From NCBI GenBank assembly GCA_016290175.1, contig JAEETD010000013.1:1-56421 (forward strand): DNA of 56,421 nucleotides, given 5' to 3'. Positions 23,953 through 32,034 of the stretch are shown here, piece after piece. This stretch comes from Prevotella sp. (lineage in GTDB: Bacteria; Bacteroidota; Bacteroidia; Bacteroidales; Bacteroidaceae). Under the pieces are notes generated by a model, which was given only the letters and a program-made list of their open reading frames with translations, was not told where the DNA came from and did not search any database. Within the stretch, counting starts at the first letter, position 1; each line of letters begins with the position of its first letter. Position numbers and translations under genes: made by a program.

Positions 23953-24550
23953 TGTGTTGATTCTTGTAACTGTTCCTAACATATCTACGGAACAGATGTC
24001 CCGGGATGATGAGGGCGATGACGACGATGAGGGCGGTGATGAACAACTGCCACGGCCAGAGGTCGCCCTGAAAGAAGAGAGGCACGGCGGAGAGCGCCGA
24101 GGCAATGATGCCACAGACGGTCTTCGGCCGGAAGTGAAGGATGATACCCGTCATGAAACAGCCCATACCGCACATCAGGCTGATGAAGGGGAAGAGACAC
24201 TGGCGGTAGACATCGGCCATGCCCATGGCGAAGCCACCGACACAGCAGGCGAACCCGATGAATACCCACATTACCATGATGACATTCTGGTCGAGTGTGC
24301 GGTGGTGGGTACGCTCATAGTCCTCGTTGACGAAATAGATCATCAGCGGCACACCGATCAGTGGGATGCCTGCCCAGATCCAGCTGCACCAGTCTTCGTT
24401 CCATACCATCAGGGCCACAAACTCCATGAGCATCACGATGGCCGTGGGGTAGCCCCAGGCCAGGAACAGATTCTCGCCAGTCAGTTCTTTTCTGGCTGTC
24501 ACCTCACCCCGGATGCGGGTGATGATGTCGAGTTCATTCTGAGTATCCAT
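23939..24550 (-). CDS. Integral membrane protein paired with a winged-helix regulator
   Basis: 203 residues. Soluble N-terminus (about 1-25), then about six membrane spans: FLAWGYPTAIVMLMEFVALMV, IWAGIPLIGVPLMIYFV, VIMVMWVFIGFACCVGGFAM, CLFPFISLMCGMGCFMTGIIL, TVCGIIASALSAVPLFF, LFITALIVVIALIIPGHLF. No transporter or enzyme motif is recognised. It is first in the two-gene unit, with promoter box 24593-24600. In other bacteria such winged-helix/membrane pairs often encode a regulator and the membrane protein it controls or senses through; that link is inferred here. Confidence 0.75.
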   Translation of the reverse strand: MDTQNELDIITRIRGEVTARKELTGENLFLAWGYPTAIVMLMEFVALMVWNEDWCSWIWAGIPLIGVPLMIYFVNEDYERTHHRTLDQNVIMVMWVFIGFACCVGGFAMGMADVYRQCLFPFISLMCGMGCFMTGIILHFRPKTVCGIIASALSAVPLFFQGDLWPWQLFITALIVVIALIIPGHLFRRYVRNSYKNQHNEYL

Positions 24551-24592
24551 AGCGTAACTTTACATTTTAGGTGATGCTGAATTCTTGCTGCA

Positions 24593-24600
24593 CAAAGATA
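24593..24600 (-). promoter_or_regulatory. -7 promoter box of the membrane protein-regulator pair
   Basis: Minus-strand TATCTTTG followed by TGCAGC, 42 bp before the start at 24550. Confidence 0.65.
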
Positions 24601-24689
24601 AGGTTTATTTCTTAAACATACAAGACAAACGGCTTTCTTTTAAGTTGTTTTAACAAAAAGGTCTGCCATTTTGTCGGTATTAATTTGTT

Positions 24690-24704
24690 CGGCACAGGCT
24701 TTGT
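24690..24704 (+). promoter_or_regulatory. Possible sigma-54-type promoter of clpB
   Basis: CGGCACAGGCTTTGT follows the -24/-12 pattern TGGCAC-N5-TTGC with a mismatch at each end; the 12-bp spacing of the GG and G positions is right. No exact TAnnTTTG box is present in this intergenic region. Transcription would start near 24716. Confidence 0.35.
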
Positions 24705-24724
24705 TCCTTTATAGGTAAAAACAT

Positions 24725-24730
24725 AGGAGG
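24725..24730 (+). promoter_or_regulatory. Strong Shine-Dalgarno AGGAGG of clpB
   Basis: AGGAGG lies 8 bp before ATG 24739. Such a canonical site is unusual among the genes of this window and supports the start and high expression. Confidence 0.7.
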
Positions 24731-24738
24731 ACAAAGAT

Positions 24739-27288
24739 ATGACATTAGACAAGTTTACAATCAAAGCACAGGAGGCCGTGCAGCAGGCAGTGAACAGCGC
24801 ACAGCTGAACGGCCAGCAGGTCATCGAACCTGTACATATTCTGAAAGGTGTATTGGAAAAGGCGAAGGACGTAACGAACTTCATCTTCCAGAAACTCGGT
24901 GTGAATGCCCAGCAGATAGAGATGCTCGTGGACAGCGAGATCAAGCATCTGCCGAAGGTGCAGGGCGGACAACCGTATCTCTCTAATGATAGTAATAATG
25001 TACTCGTGCACGCGCAAGAGCTTTCGCAGAAGATGGGCGACGAATTCGTGGCGTGTGAGTCTTTGCTGCAGGCTCTGCTGACAGTGAACTCGACTGCCTC
25101 AAGGATCATGAAGGACGCAGGCTGCACGGAGAAAGACATGCTGAAGGCTATCCAGGAACTGCGACAGGGTCAGAAGGTGCAGTCGCAATCGGCGGATGAT
25201 AACTATCAGTCGCTGGAGAAGTATGCCAAGAACCTCGTGGATCTCGCCCGTAAGGGAAAGCTGGATCCGGTGATCGGACGTGATGACGAGATCCGAAGAC
25301 TGTTGCAGATCCTTTCACGACGTACGAAGAACAACCCGATCCTGATTGGTGAGCCCGGTACGGGTAAGACCGCCATCGTGGAGGGTCTGGCAGGACGAAT
25401 CGTGAGAGGCGACGTGCCTGAGAACCTGAAGGACAAGCAGGTGTACTCGCTCGATATGGGTGCGCTGGTGGCAGGCGCGAAGTACAAGGGCGAGTTTGAG
25501 GAGCGTCTGAAGAGCGTGATCAACGAGGTGACAAAGGCCGAGGGGCGCATCATCCTGTTTATCGACGAGATCCACACGCTGGTAGGAGCCGGTGGTGGCG
25601 AGGGGGCGATGGATGCCGCCAATATCCTGAAGCCGGCATTGGCCCGTGGTGAACTAAGAGCCATCGGAGCCACTACCCTGAATGAGTATCAGAAATACTT
25701 CGAGAAGGATAAGGCACTGGAGCGAAGATTCCAGACGGTGATGGTGGATGAGCCCGATGAACTCTCAGCTATTTCTATTCTGAGGGGTCTGAAGGAGCGC
25801 TATGAGAACCATCACAAGGTGAGGATACAGGATGATGCCTGTATCGCCGCCGTGCAACTCTCTGAGCGCTATATCTCAGAAAGGTTTTTACCGGATAAGG
25901 CCATCGACCTGATGGACGAGGCAGCAGCCAAACTGAGGATGGAGCGTGACTCTGTGCCTGAGGAGCTCGATGAGATCACCCGAAGGCTGGCACAGCTCGA
26001 GATTGAGCGCGAGAGCATCAAGCGAGAGAATTCTGGCCAGGCCAGCAAATCTAGCCTATCTAGCCAGGCAAGCCCGGCTAGCAAACTAGAGCAACTGGAT
26101 AAGGATATCGCAGAGCTCCGCGAACAGGAGACACAATTCCGTGCCAAATGGGAAGGTGAGCGCCAGCTGATCAACAAGATCCAGCAGGACAAGCAGGAAA
26201 TAGAGAACCTGAAGCTGGAGGCAGAGCGCGCCGAGCGCGAGGGCGACTATGGCAAGGTGGCAGAGATACGCTACTCGAAACTGAAAGTCCTCGAAGATGA
26301 TATAGAAGTGAATAGTGAAAAGCTAAAAGTGAATAGTGACAACAATCGTCTCGTGCGCGAGGAGGTGACAGCGGATGATATCGCAGAGGTGGTTTCGCGC
26401 TGGACGGGAATCCCCGTGACAAGGATGATGCAGAGTGAAAGAGAAAAGCTGCTCCATCTGGAAGAGGAACTGCATAAGCGGGTGATTGGTCAGGACGAGG
26501 CCATCACGGCAGTATCCGATGCAGTACGTCGTTCAAGGGCGGGTCTGCAGGATCCCAAGCGACCCATTGCCTCGTTTATCTTCTTAGGTACGACGGGTGT
26601 AGGTAAGACGGAGCTTGCCAAGACTCTGGCAGACTATCTCTTCAACGACGAGACGATGATGACACGTATCGATATGAGTGAGTATCAGGAGAAATACAGT
26701 GTGAGCCGTCTGATTGGTGCACCTCCGGGCTATGTGGGCTACGATGAGGGTGGACAGCTGACGGAGGCGGTACGCAGGAAGCCTTACTCCGTGGTGCTCT
26801 TCGATGAGATCGAAAAAGCACATCCGGATGTGTTCAACATCCTGCTGCAGGTATTGGACGATGGACGTCTGACAGATAACAAGGGACGTACGGCGAACTT
26901 TAAGAACACCATCATCATCATGACCTCGAATGCGACACGGGAACAGTTGCGCAGCACGATGCGTCCGGAGTTTCTGAACCGTATCGATGAGATCATCACC
27001 TTCACACCGCTGACAAAGGAACAGATTGCCGATGTGGTTCGTCTACAGATGAAGAAGGTGAAGGATATGCTGGAGCCGCAGGGTATCACACTCGAATGCA
27101 CACCGCAGGCCATCGCCTATCTGGCAGAAGAGGGCTACGATCCTGACTTCGGCGCACGACCCGTAAAGCGCGCCATCCAGCAGTTCGTACTGAATGACCT
27201 CTCGAAAAAACTCCTTGCCGATGAGGTGGATCGCACAAAACCGATCATCATCGACGAATTCGGCGAAGGACTGGTGTTCAGGAACTGA
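24739..27288 (+). CDS. clpB: ClpB disaggregase (Hsp100)
   Basis: 849 residues. Hexameric ATPase that, with DnaK, pulls proteins out of aggregates. N-domain (1-150, [16 protein letters not shown]), first AAA module with GEPGTGKTA and [13 protein letters not shown], coiled-coil M-domain (about 410-540), second AAA module with [21 protein letters not shown], and C-terminal [11 protein letters not shown]. Two parts of the M-domain are repeat-encoded: about residues 432-452 (tripeptide pattern [18 protein letters not shown], 9-bp units) and about 523-535 ([14 protein letters not shown], 7-bp units). The segment between MTSN and [10 protein letters not shown] in the second module is about 10 residues, against roughly 26 in E. 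coli. Monocistronic, terminator at 27316. Confidence 0.95.
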   Translation: MTLDKFTIKAQEAVQQAVNSAQLNGQQVIEPVHILKGVLEKAKDVTNFIFQKLGVNAQQIEMLVDSEIKHLPKVQGGQPYLSNDSNNVLVHAQELSQKMGDEFVACESLLQALLTVNSTASRIMKDAGCTEKDMLKAIQELRQGQKVQSQSADDNYQSLEKYAKNLVDLARKGKLDPVIGRDDEIRRLLQILSRRTKNNPILIGEPGTGKTAIVEGLAGRIVRGDVPENLKDKQVYSLDMGALVAGAKYKGEFEERLKSVINEVTKAEGRIILFIDEIHTLVGAGGGEGAMDAANILKPALARGELRAIGATTLNEYQKYFEKDKALERRFQTVMVDEPDELSAISILRGLKERYENHHKVRIQDDACIAAVQLSERYISERFLPDKAIDLMDEAAAKLRMERDSVPEELDEITRRLAQLEIERESIKRENSGQASKSSLSSQASPASKLEQLDKDIAELREQETQFRAKWEGERQLINKIQQDKQEIENLKLEAERAEREGDYGKVAEIRYSKLKVLEDDIEVNSEKLKVNSDNNRLVREEVTADDIAEVVSRWTGIPVTRMMQSEREKLLHLEEELHKRVIGQDEAITAVSDAVRRSRAGLQDPKRPIASFIFLGTTGVGKTELAKTLADYLFNDETMMTRIDMSEYQEKYSVSRLIGAPPGYVGYDEGGQLTEAVRRKPYSVVLFDEIEKAHPDVFNILLQVLDDGRLTDNKGRTANFKNTIIIMTSNATREQLRSTMRPEFLNRIDEIITFTPLTKEQIADVVRLQMKKVKDMLEPQGITLECTPQAIAYLAEEGYDPDFGARPVKRAIQQFVLNDLSKKLLADEVDRTKPIIIDEFGEGLVFRN
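26032..26094. repeat. 9-bp degenerate tandem repeat in the clpB M-domain
   Basis: Seven in-frame 9-bp units, such as TCTAGCCTA, TCTAGCCAG, GCAAGCCCG, GCTAGCAAA. The same CTAG/CCAG-rich 9-bp family is found at 31981-32034. Confidence 0.75.
26307..26340. repeat. Heptamer repeat AGTGAAT/AGTGAAA in the clpB M-domain
   Basis: Two AGTGAAT/AGTGAAA blocks, separated by GCTAA, encode [12 protein letters not shown]. The same peptide KVNSEK ends the DUF1573 protein. Confidence 0.8.
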
Positions 27289-27289
27289 G

Positions 27290-27317
27290 AAGTGAAAAGT
27301 GAAAAGTGAAAAGTGAA
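27290..27317. repeat. Heptamer repeat AAGTGAA x4 after clpB
   Basis: Four perfect 7-bp units begin one base after the clpB stop and run into the terminator stem. Confidence 0.9.
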
Positions 27318-27350
27318 AATGCATCTGCTATCTGCGGATGCATTTTTTTG
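27316..27350 (+). terminator. Terminator of clpB
   Basis: AAAATGCATC (27316-27325) and GATGCATTTT (27337-27346), followed by TTTG. The right arm lies within the last codons of the convergent M6 protease gene. Confidence 0.75.
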
Positions 27351-28830
27351 TGGTGCCGTCGGAGTATCTGACGATGTAGATGCCGCGCGAAGGAGTCGTA
27401 ACAAGGTGACCTTGGAGGTCGTAGACGGCCACGGGGAGGACGTCAGAAGAAATCGGGATGATGGCATCAGGGGTGTCGGAGAAGTGGAAACTGATGTGAC
27501 CATCCGTTTCGCGGATCTGCGTGATGGGCTTACCCATAAAGAAACTGCCATCGCTACGGGCATGATACAAGGTAGCTGCCGGTGTTGTGGTATCCGTAAG
27601 GGCATCATGAACCACCCCCTCACTATCTGTATAGGGATAGGCCGTGTTTTGCAAGCGGATGGTACGCCCATCTTCGTTGTATTTATTCTTCGTTCCGTAG
27701 AGATCTTTGTAATAGTTGAAGTCGAGACCATCGGCATGGAATAAATCGTAACGATGGTGATTGACGACGCTATTGACATCATTCCCGGTCCAGGCAGTAT
27801 AATTATAGTCAACATGTGCCACCAGCAGCCCATGTCCGGGAAGCATAAAGTCCCACCCCACCTGCTGACGGTTCTCCAGAAGGTAATACTCATCAGAAAA
27901 GGCATCGTTGAGGATGCGATAGGCAACACCGCTCAGATCGAACGGCTGCATATTGGTGATATCCGTGGAGGTAGTGAGGTCGACAGGTGTCTGCCAATTC
28001 AACAGTTGCCGTTCCAGACTGGAAAGATTGACGGGACACCAGCCATCGCCGGAATAGCAGCCGCCATCCATCAGGTCCCATTCATCGACGACAGAGTACT
28101 CATTGCCCCTGATGGGATAAAGATCCGGAAGACCGAAGGTATGACAGTATTCATGGCAGATAGTACCGATACCAGCGGATTGGTTGTTAGACCACAGTTC
28201 ATTGCTGGCAGAATAATACCCCAGCGAGACACCATCAGCCGTCGCAAACGAATAGCCTGTATTAGGCCAGATGCAACCTGTAGCAACATCGTGACTCTCG
28301 TTGCCACCATATCCGGCATAGATCAGGATAACTGAGCGAACCGAGGTTTCACCATCCCAAACATAGACGGAAAAATCCACCAGTTCGTCAGCGGCCTTCA
28401 AAGCTGCTCTAATCTGTGATAGGCCTTTATTCTCCTCATCACTTGACTTCTGCTTCGACGGCAACTTGACAGGGCCGATGATATCGAACTGGATATTGAA
28501 CAGTCCATTCGACTGAGCCCGGAAATAGTCTGCTACACAACCTGGGCCCACACCGAGGTTATATCCCTGTTCATTAAACACACGATCGTAGAACTCCCTG
28601 GGATCATCGCATCTGAAATCACAATCGGCAAAAGAGAACAAGACCACCGGTACACGATAAATCTTGTTAGTGTCCCAAGGTTTAGCAGGCACATCTCCAA
28701 TAGGACCCGACTCCTGATGATGTTTGAAGGTGAGTACCGAACCGTCACGCATCCGATGGGTGATATAGCCTCCTGCGAAGACAGAAGACACTATGGCACA
28801 CAACGCAATGAGAATCAACCATCTTCTCAT
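27328..28830 (-). CDS. Secreted M6 family metalloprotease (second of a tandem pair)
   Basis: 500 residues. Signal peptide ([20 protein letters not shown]), then an M6 (immune inhibitor A-like) zinc protease domain: VPVVLFSFADCDF, DYFRAQSNGLFNIQFD, and the zinc site HEYCHTFGLPDLY at about residues 222-234 (HEYCH fits HExxH), WDLMDGG as downstream Met-turn-like motif, and YYLLENRQQVGWD. The C-terminus (VAVYDLQGHLV ... GIYIVRYSDGTTKKCIRR) resembles a short type IX sorting tail, which suggests surface export. Overlaps its upstream paralogue by 4 bp. M6 proteases often degrade host or dietary proteins; the target is unknown. Confidence 0.88.
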   Translation of the reverse strand: MRRWLILIALCAIVSSVFAGGYITHRMRDGSVLTFKHHQESGPIGDVPAKPWDTNKIYRVPVVLFSFADCDFRCDDPREFYDRVFNEQGYNLGVGPGCVADYFRAQSNGLFNIQFDIIGPVKLPSKQKSSDEENKGLSQIRAALKAADELVDFSVYVWDGETSVRSVILIYAGYGGNESHDVATGCIWPNTGYSFATADGVSLGYYSASNELWSNNQSAGIGTICHEYCHTFGLPDLYPIRGNEYSVVDEWDLMDGGCYSGDGWCPVNLSSLERQLLNWQTPVDLTTSTDITNMQPFDLSGVAYRILNDAFSDEYYLLENRQQVGWDFMLPGHGLLVAHVDYNYTAWTGNDVNSVVNHHRYDLFHADGLDFNYYKDLYGTKNKYNEDGRTIRLQNTAYPYTDSEGVVHDALTDTTTPAATLYHARSDGSFFMGKPITQIRETDGHISFHFSDTPDAIIPISSDVLPVAVYDLQGHLVTTPSRGIYIVRYSDGTTKKCIRR

Positions 28831-30338
28831 TTGACAACCACTTTACGCCCCTCAACGATATATATCCCCTTGCTCAGGGGACGGCCAGGTAACAGACGGC
28901 CTTGCAAGTCGTACCAACGCTGCGATCCTATGACGGAATGCTCCACGGACTGTATCGCCGAGGCATCCTCCATGAAGTCGAAGGAGGCCAGACCATCGCT
29001 ATCGACAGAGATATTATACAAGGGCTTCGACATCAGCAAGCTGCCATCGGAACTCTCATGCCACAATCTGGCTGCAGGCTGCGAGGTATCCGTCAGACTG
29101 TTGTTGACACCATAGGGATAAGCCCAGCCAGACCCAGAATAGATTGAGGTCATGTTGTTGGCAGGGAAGATTGTATAATGCTGACGATAGCTGGTGTTGA
29201 CTTGCATATTATAATCATAGCTTGTCCATAAGGACTCGTCGTAATCGATATGGAAGATAATCACGCCAGAGCCAGGCAACTTTGTATCAAACCCTATAGG
29301 CTGACGGTTCTCAACGATGTAGTATTCGCTGGGATAGTCGTCATTACGGATGAGATAGGCCTCTCCCTCCTCGCTGAGGGCATGAATACCCGTAATCGTC
29401 GTGGGGTCTTTCAATTCGATGGGTTCAAGCCATTCCATCTGCCAACGCTCATGGGCAGAATAGCCGGCAGGACAATAACCATTGTCATTCATATTGCCAT
29501 AGTCCATCAGATCCCATTGTCCCACATACATCTTTTGGCCCTCATAGAAATCAGGAAATCCGAAACAGTGGGTATACTCATGGCAGATGGTGCCAAAGGA
29601 ATCATAACCACCTTTAGACCCGATTTCCTGAACTGCGCAATAGACGTCGACGGTATAGATATTCCCATTGCTTTCGAAAGTACAGGCATCGCGGAAATCT
29701 GAAGGATCTGACGTCGTCAGGTCAAGATGTTCATTGAGCCGCCACTGGTGGGGCCAGATCGTATCGTAGCCACCACCATAGCTGCCATAAGAAGTGCCTT
29801 TCCCCGCAAAGACAATAATCAATTGGTTGATATAGCCATCGCCATTCCAATCGTAGAGACTCCAGTCAATATCACGCGTCGACAGTACCTCGAGGACATC
29901 ATCCACTAAGTACTGTGAGTTCTCATCATCATCCATAGTGCTGCGGTATTTCTTGCATTCATCAACCTCAACATACTGCAAGTCGAACACTAAATCGAAC
30001 AGACCATAGCTCTGGGCATAGAAATAATCGTGTACGGAGCCATAGAACGGGGGCTCCGAGAGATTCTTGGTATTGAAGATCTTATCCCACTGCTCTATCG
30101 TGGCATTCTCATCACCCTGAAACGTACGGTCCTTGAACGAAGCAAGAACCACGAGCTGGTGACGGGTACCTTTATAGAAATCGCCACCACAGCGGAATGG
30201 CGGATACTGGGCACGACGCAGAGCCGTCTCCTGACGCGGCGTACCTCGTCGACATCCTTGCCGTGGAATATCTTCTGCTGCTACCGTCAATGTGACGAGC
30301 AGCAGCAGAAAGACAGTTATTTGGCGCACGGAGCCCAT
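28827..30338 (-). CDS. Secreted M6 family metalloprotease (first of a tandem pair)
   Basis: 503 residues. Signal peptide [22 protein letters not shown]6 domain with [30 protein letters not shown], the zinc site [13 protein letters not shown] at about 249-261, WDLMDYG and [13 protein letters not shown]. The C-terminal tail is [10 protein letters not shown] ... [15 protein letters not shown], type IX-like. Clear paralogue of the next gene, a tandem duplication with strong divergence. Its first 22 bp overlap the fumarase gene, so it is probably translated from the fumarase transcript. Confidence 0.88.
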   Translation of the reverse strand: MGSVRQITVFLLLLVTLTVAAEDIPRQGCRRGTPRQETALRRAQYPPFRCGGDFYKGTRHQLVVLASFKDRTFQGDENATIEQWDKIFNTKNLSEPPFYGSVHDYFYAQSYGLFDLVFDLQYVEVDECKKYRSTMDDDENSQYLVDDVLEVLSTRDIDWSLYDWNGDGYINQLIIVFAGKGTSYGSYGGGYDTIWPHQWRLNEHLDLTTSDPSDFRDACTFESNGNIYTVDVYCAVQEIGSKGGYDSFGTICHEYTHCFGFPDFYEGQKMYVGQWDLMDYGNMNDNGYCPAGYSAHERWQMEWLEPIELKDPTTITGIHALSEEGEAYLIRNDDYPSEYYIVENRQPIGFDTKLPGSGVIIFHIDYDESLWTSYDYNMQVNTSYRQHYTIFPANNMTSIYSGSGWAYPYGVNNSLTDTSQPAARLWHESSDGSLLMSKPLYNISVDSDGLASFDFMEDASAIQSVEHSVIGSQRWYDLQGRLLPGRPLSKGIYIVEGRKVVVK

Positions 30339-31966
30339 GGTTTAAGGGTCTTGAAGAAATCGTTTCCCTTATCATCGACAAGGATAAAGGCAGGGAAGTC
30401 TTCCACATCGATCTTCCATACAGCCTCCATGCCGAGTTCGGGATACTCCACGCACTCGATGCTCTTGATGCTGCTCTGCGAGAGAACGGCTGCCACACCA
30501 CCAATAGAGCCAAGATAGAAACCACCATATTTCTTACAAGCCTCTGTCACCACATCGGAACGATTACCCTTGGCAATCATCACGAGACTTGCACCCAACG
30601 ACTGGAACTCATCCACGTAGGGATCCATACGGTTGGCCGTGGTAGGTCCCATTGAACCACAAGGATAGCCCTCCGGTGTCTTGGCGGGTCCTGCATAGAG
30701 CACAGGATATTTCTTGAAGTAGTCGGGCAATCCCTCACCGGCATCCAGACGGGCCTTCAGCTTAGCATGGGCGATATCTCGGGCTACGATGATAGTGCCC
30801 TTCAGGTTTACACGGGTAGAGACAGGATATTTGCTCAACTCAGCACGAACAGCATCGATACCCTCGTTGAGGTCGATGGTGATGGTGTTCTGTCCCTCAC
30901 CTGCCTGGGCATACTCCGCAGGAATCAGTTCTGAGGGGTTCGAGTCCATCTTCTCGAGCCAGATACCATCGGCATTGATCTTTGCCTTGATATTACGGTC
31001 GGCAGAGCAGCTGACACCCATACCTATCGGACAGCTGGCACCATGACGCGGCAGACGCACGACACGGATGTCGTGAGCCAGATACTTACCACCGAACTGT
31101 GCACCCAGACCTATCTTATGAGCCTCTTTGAGAAGTTTTTCCTCGAGGTCGACATCACGGAAGGCACGTCCTGTCTCATCGCCTGTAGTAGGCAGACCGT
31201 CATAGAACTTGATAGAAGCCAGTTTTACGGTAAGAAGGTTCTTCTCAGCTGACGTACCACCAATCACGAAAGCAATGTGATAAGGCGGACAGGCAGCAGT
31301 ACCGAGACTCTTCATCTTCTCTACAAGGAAGGGAATCAGCGTACCCTCGTTCTGGATGGTGGCCTTGGTCATCGGATAGAAATAGGTCTTATTAGCACTA
31401 CCGCCTCCCTTGGCCACCATCACGAACTTATACTCAGCACCCTCTGTTGCCTCGATATCAATCTGGGCAGGGAGGTTGCAACGGGTGTTCACCTCGTCGT
31501 ACATGTTCAGCGGTGCATTCTGAGAGTAGCGCAGGTTGTCCTGTGTGAAGGTATTGAACACACCCAACGACAGGGCTTCCTCATCCTCAAAGCCAGTCCA
31601 TATCTGCTGGCCCTTCTCACCATGGATGATAGCCGTACCAGTGTCCTGACAGAAAGGCAGGATGCCGCGTGCAGCAACTTCAGCATTACGCAGGAACTGC
31701 AGGGCGACGTACTTATCATTCTCTGAAGCCTCAGGGTCATTCAGAATCTTTGCCACCTGAAGATTATGCTCACGACGCAGCATGAACTCCACATCGTGGA
31801 ATGCCTGCTGGGCCAATAGTGTCAAGGCCTCCTTGGAGACTTTCACGATCTGCTTTCCTTCAAACTCGGCGGTTGTCACACCTTCCTTACTCAACAGACG
31901 ATACTCTGTTTTGTCCTCGCCCACCTGAAACATCGGGGCGTACTTGAATTCTACGTTTTTAGCCAT
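30317..31966 (-). CDS. Class I fumarate hydratase (iron-sulfur)
   Basis: 549 residues from ATG 31966 ([20 protein letters not shown]); the frame is open to 32023 but that part is a 9-bp repeat, so it is rejected. Single-chain class I fumarase of FumA/FumB type interconverting fumarate and malate, with an oxygen-sensitive [4Fe-4S] cluster; visible cluster-region motifs are [26 protein letters not shown] and [15 protein letters not shown]. In a Bacteroidales fermenter it serves the reductive branch to succinate. It lies between an M16 peptidase gene and the protease pair in one transcription unit. Confidence 0.93.
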   Translation of the reverse strand: MAKNVEFKYAPMFQVGEDKTEYRLLSKEGVTTAEFEGKQIVKVSKEALTLLAQQAFHDVEFMLRREHNLQVAKILNDPEASENDKYVALQFLRNAEVAARGILPFCQDTGTAIIHGEKGQQIWTGFEDEEALSLGVFNTFTQDNLRYSQNAPLNMYDEVNTRCNLPAQIDIEATEGAEYKFVMVAKGGGSANKTYFYPMTKATIQNEGTLIPFLVEKMKSLGTAACPPYHIAFVIGGTSAEKNLLTVKLASIKFYDGLPTTGDETGRAFRDVDLEEKLLKEAHKIGLGAQFGGKYLAHDIRVVRLPRHGASCPIGMGVSCSADRNIKAKINADGIWLEKMDSNPSELIPAEYAQAGEGQNTITIDLNEGIDAVRAELSKYPVSTRVNLKGTIIVARDIAHAKLKARLDAGEGLPDYFKKYPVLYAGPAKTPEGYPCGSMGPTTANRMDPYVDEFQSLGASLVMIAKGNRSDVVTEACKKYGGFYLGSIGGVAAVLSQSSIKSIECVEYPELGMEAVWKIDVEDFPAFILVDDKGNDFFKTLKPWAPCAK

Positions 31967-31980
31967 ATTCTTAAAATAAT

Positions 31981-32034
31981 TAGGATATCCTAGATAATCT
32001 AGAGAGACCAGCCATACCAGCAAGCCTAGTACCC
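31981..32034. repeat. 9-bp tandem repeat CTAG/CCAG x6 at the M16-fumarase junction
   Basis: Six 9-bp units beginning TAGG, CTAG or CCAG. One unit supplies the TAG stop of the M16 gene. Same family as the clpB repeat at 26032-26094. Confidence 0.72.

Noticed and set aside
23953..24114. N-terminal extension of the winged-helix regulator
   Set aside because: Ser/Pro-rich translation of the membrane protein gene in another frame; the regulator fold begins at 23952.
24660..24690. CIRCE- or HrcA-type operator before clpB
   Set aside because: No TTAGCACTC/GAGTGCTAA inverted repeat is present.
31967..32023. N-terminal extension of fumarase ([17 protein letters not shown])
   Set aside because: It lies wholly in the 9-bp repeat; family proteins begin at [11 protein letters not shown].
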